Source: Favolaschia claudopus
Taxonomy: Eukaryota; Basidiomycota; Agaricomycetes; Agaricales; Mycenaceae
Direction: 5' to 3'
Assembly (NCBI GenBank): GCA_037176885.1
Contig: JAWWNJ010000067.1
Coordinates: 1,116,001 to 1,180,000 of the forward strand
Length of the DNA stretch: 64,000 nucleotides
This document shows positions 60,516 to 64,000 of this stretch, in pieces; the first letter of the stretch is position 1; each line of letters opens with the position of its first letter. Both the position numbers and the translations under genes were made by a program. The notes beneath the pieces were generated by a model, which saw only the letters and a program-made list of their open reading frames with translations, was not told where the DNA came from and did not search any database.

Positions 60516-62600
60516 ATGCAGACCCTATCCCCCGTCGAACTCTTCTCCAATTTGAAGCTCAGCTCTCACTTTGTACTAGCCTCTTGCGTCTTCCTATTTG
60601 GAATCTATATTGCCCAAGACTTTATCAAGAGGGTCTCAAGCGGGGTACAGCTACCAGGGCCGCGAGGACTTCCTTTGGTCGGGAATGTCTTACAAGTTAG
60701 TACTATGCACCATCCATACTATAATTTGACGGCTAACTTGGTTGAAGATGAGAGCTGGGCACGCGAGAGCGCTCGCTCAGTGGACGAAGATGTACGGCGG
60801 AATGTTCAGGTATGATTTCCAAGCACAGCGACAAAAATCACACTCATCTCCGCCGCCCGTCTCAGACTCACCCTGGGTGACAGAGAAGCGGTATGGATGC
60901 AAAATCACTCTCGAGGTGGCTAAGACCGACGTTCTTGCAGATTATAATCAACACCCATGTCGACGTGAACAAGACTCTCATTCAACAAGGCGCTGCTTTC
61001 CAGTCTCGCCCCGAGTTCAAGCTATGGCATGGCGCTTTTACTAAGGCTTTGGATCCGGACGCTCCGACGACGATTGGAAGTGAGTGAGGAATAGTTTTGA
61101 CACCTAGCACCTGCTGAATTTCCCGTCAGCGACCAAATATAGTGAAGATATCAGCAAATACAGACGTCTTCTGACGGCTCCAACCAGTGCTGCCAAACTG
61201 CCGAGGTACGGGCGTCGTTCGCGGTTTCCGATCCCCGATATTCATTAACAATCCACAAGGTTCAATCATTTCGCGGCCCGCCGATACTCCAACCTGGTCA
61301 GCCTGCTGGCAGAGAGCGCAAAGTCCGGTGTTGCGCAAGACCTCGCCTTTCATTTCTGGGTCACTACAATCGGAATCAGTGCCGACATTCTCTTTGGACA
61401 ACGCTTCGACGACGATGTGACGCGGCTCATAGCCGATGTAAACGTCAGATCCTTCCGCCAACGCAGCCTCGCCACGCCGTTACATGATTACATCCCCCTC
61501 GTCGCCGGAGCGGAAAAGCTAGCCCTTGCTCTCGCGTCGCCCATTCGCTTCGTTCTTCGCCCTTTCGGTGTCTCGACGGCTTGGTTGGACTCTATCCGCG
61601 AGGCTGAGGAAAATGCTAAAGATCTCCGGGATGCTGAAATTCGCATCTGTACGGCGCTTCTCAAAGATCTGCATGACCGACTAGATGCGGGGGATCAGAC
61701 GCCGTCTCAACTGGGGGATATATTCCGCACCATCGAACCGGGGACTTTGACGCCGAGGGATGAGCTGCGCCTTGCGACGACGTTAGCGGGCTCGGGGATG
61801 AGCGGGGGTACGACGCTTACTTGGCTTACAGCGCTGCTTGCTGCGCATCCCGAGATGCAGGAGAAGGCTTTTCGGGCTATTGAGGAGGTTTATGGGGGCG
61901 AGGTCCCGGACCCGATGGACACGGATCGCGTTGAGTATATCAAGGCGCTGGGGTTGGAGGCTGGGAGGTATTTCACGTCTATTCGGTTGGGATTCCCGAG
62001 GGAGACGCATGAGGATGTTACGGTGGATGGGGTGTTTATCCCGAAGGGCGTGCTGGTGGTGTATAATTCGTACCAGATTAATCGCGATGCGCAGCGGTAT
62101 GATTTCCCTGAGGAGTTTTTGCCTGAGCGGTGGATGGATGGGCATTATGGGAGAACGGATGTGAAGCAGTCGAAGGTCGGCGTGCCTCATATGAACCATG
62201 GTGCGGGTCGGCGTGTGTGTATGGGTGTACCAAGTGAGTTCTTTCTTTTAAAAATCGTATCCCCTGCGGTTCTTCGTTGATTTAATTCAAATATATTTCA
62301 GACGTGAGCAAGATGTCTTACGGAACGCTCGTTCTTTTGCTATACTTCTTCAAGCTGGAGCGGGGTGCACTCGGAAAAGCCGCTCGGGATGCTGTGTTTC
62401 CGCAGTTGCGAGCCGTGGGTGAAGCTAGTCTTGAAGTTCACCCGATCGACGATCAGGTTTCGGTGTGCGATGCGCAAGCGTTGCCTCTTGCGGCGGGGAT
62501 AAAGCTTACGGTCCGCGACGGAAAAGCGCTGGCGCGTTGGCTGGCTGAGGGACATCGAGAATTGGATCAGTGGGATCGGCCGAGGTTGGACTCCGATTAA
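60516..62600 (+). CDS. Cytochrome P450 monooxygenase (584 aa)
   Basis: Seven exons join in frame: 60516-60695, 60748-60809, 60866-60890, 60941-61079, 61130-61205, 61260-62233 and 62302-62600. An N-terminal membrane anchor (FVLASCVFLFGIYIAQ) is followed by the hinge LPGPRGLPLVGN. Helix I reads LAGSGMSGGTTLTW (oxygen-binding Thr kept), helix K has EAGR (ExxR), then FLPERW, and the heme loop HMNHGAGRRVCMGV with the ligand Cys. The usual Phe of the heme loop is replaced (NHGAGRRVC), as in some CYP504-like fungal P450s; family placement is tentative. Works in the ER with a P450 reductase. The 25-nt third exon is required for the frame. Confidence 0.9.
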
Positions 62601-63059
62601 ATTGAAGGAGAATCTGGGATTTCCTGGCCGCGTAGATGTGAAGTAGCATAGTCCGAACTTTGTTCAGCAAAAATGTTCATGCATTTTGCGACCGACATGA
62701 GGGAAGAGAGCAAGGTTCGCGTACCTCCGCCAACCAATCAAATTTCGCGCATTTCTGTTCGGACTTTGCCGACTGCCCGAATCATGGCGGGATCGTCTGA
62801 ACAAGAGTCGGCCTTTTGGCAGTGAATTTGCGTTTTTGCAGACCTTTCGGCGTAAGTACATTCAACAGATGAACGCTGGGTTAGAGATGTGCGTCCGATT
62901 TTTTGGCTACTAGATTTTTCTCAAGTGTCCTTAGTCTGTCCTAATTGAATTAATATTTACAATACTGTACAATGTTACGGCCCTCTGAGGTCCAAGGTCC
63001 AATGTCCAGATCAAGTAGCGAAGGTCCCAGCCAGCTATCCCCCCCTCGCCGGAAGCAGT
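62601..63059. other. Intergenic region between convergent genes
   Basis: Nothing recognised. Confidence 0.5.
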
Positions 63060-63448
63060 CTAAGGTACATCCCCCGCCTGCGAGGGGGACGAGACGTAAA
63101 TAGTACTCCCATCGGCGCGAGCGGAGCGGAGCTCGTCGCGCTCTGGGAGGCCGGACATTGTTAGTTTGAGTTTTTGATTTTGGGCGTTGTTAGGATTCGG
63201 ATTCTCGTCGGTTCCTTGAGCTTCTGCGTCTGTTTTCGATACAGAGCGGATTCGGCGAGGACGGTGCTGGGTGAGAGAGAAGACGAAGATGATGCCGCAG
63301 ATGAGGAAGAAGACCATGCCGGCTGCGACGGCTGCTGCTATTGGGAACGGGGAGCTGTGGGTAGGGAAGATTGTGTGAGATGGATGAGGATTGGAGGAGG
63401 ATGGGAGAAGAAAAGGCTGGACCTGGGCATATTGTAGTTGTCGCTCAT
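63060..63448 (-). CDS. Small single-pass membrane protein (106 aa)
   Basis: Two exons, 63423-63448 and 63060-63354, join in frame. A short N-terminus (MSDNYNMPSSPFP) is followed by one long membrane helix (AAAVAAGMVFFLICGIIFVF) and a basic, polar tail with no motif I recognise. A TATA-like CATATAAAGG lies further upstream on the minus strand (about 63620-63630); between them a 5' leader with its own intron is likely, carrying a short upstream frame that ends at the start codon. Confidence 0.55.
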
Positions 63449-64000
63449 GACGCCTGCCAGACGTTGGGCTGGCCTTTCGCTATCGATAGGAATTTAGCAT
63501 GAGGAGGGGCTGAAGTGCAAAGATTCGGAAAGAGGAGAGGAGAGCGTACCGAAATAAGCGAGCACTGGGCGCTTCACGGAAACTTGAAGTAGGATTGACA
63601 GAGTGAGATTGCTATCCGCGCCTTTATATGCACGTCGGGAAAGAATCCATTGTGAGTTGATAGAATCGCTATGTATTTAAAATTAGGCTGACGGTGAGAG
63701 CAACCATCGAAAGGAATTTGACAACGAAGGATGAACAACAGATTGAGCGTGTCAGAGGGATTACAGGATCGTGGCTTCCTTGATGATTGAATATTGAGGG
63801 AGCGGATTTCAATGTTACGGCTTGCAATGATGGAGGGAAGAGGGAAGGGTGGCGGGAAGAGCGCGTATTGTCGATGTCGGGTGGGGTCGATGGAGATTCG
63901 GGCGGGACTGTCAGACGGTTGATGAGCGTGGACTCGGAAAGAACGTTGGGCATATTTCAGTGTTGACGCGAAAGCCTGAGGTTTTCGGGCTGCGCAGATC
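63449..64000. other. Promoter/leader region and unassigned end
   Basis: Leader of the small membrane protein gene to about 63630. A 94-residue minus-strand frame at 63669-63953 has no support. Confidence 0.4.

Overview
The window is nuclear DNA of a filamentous basidiomycete, most likely an Agaricomycete (mushroom-forming fungus). The evidence is the gene architecture: many short introns of about 45-70 nt with GT-AG borders, exons down to 11 nt, and gene families typical of that class, such as seven-helix membrane proteins, F-box/LRR-like proteins, MLKL-like helical-bundle proteins, GH43 and thaumatin secreted proteins, SDRs, a P450 and an ABCC pump. I cannot name the species. All gene models were spliced by eye; wherever I give exon borders the reading frame closes exactly.

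Left part (1-4.2 kb): a complete DNA transposon at 219-4146 with 39-bp terminal inverted repeats and a 7-bp target duplication. It encodes one spliced 1038-residue protein that I read as an unclassified RNase-H-fold (DDE-like) transposase. A CTCGAG-rich minisatellite follows (4.59-4.90 kb), then two tandem paralogous F-box proteins (4.97-8.70 kb, minus) and an intron-containing tRNA-Arg(UCG) gene (9.6 kb).

Middle part (11.8-38 kb): a secreted GH43 beta-xylosidase-like enzyme. Next come two copies of a secreted beta-propeller protein inside a tandem segmental duplication (13.8-18.9 kb), an inverted-repeat element (19.8-20.5 kb), a thaumatin-like protein, an SDR and a seven-helix membrane protein. 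Three paralogous small PPxY/proline-rich membrane proteins share one five-exon structure and have an arylamine N-acetyltransferase between the first and second (26.9-33.4 kb). An MLKL-like helical-bundle protein lies at 34.8-37.4 kb and a hydrolase relic at 37.7 kb.

Right part (38-64 kb): an SDR gene (38.96-42.05 kb) with intact coding sequence although two of its introns each carry a MITE-like element. It is flanked by direct repeats of about 430 bp. A 13-exon GH43 arabinanase-like gene follows. Then comes a 6.4-kb ABCC (MRP-type) transporter that stops just after the H-loop of its second ATPase domain, next to a perfect 62-bp-arm palindrome. A second helical-bundle protein with a Gly-rich tail, single-pass membrane proteins, a hypothetical protein, a Tc1/mariner-like MITE and a complete P450 close the window.

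The gene set looks like accessory/secretory chromosome territory: cell-wall enzymes, membrane sensors, detoxification (NAT, P450, ABCC, SDR) and putative cell-death proteins, reshaped by small inverted-repeat elements that sit mostly in introns and intergenic DNA. The most novel-looking items are the transposon at 219-4146, the two intron-borne elements of the SDR gene and the hairpin repeat beside the shortened ABC gene.
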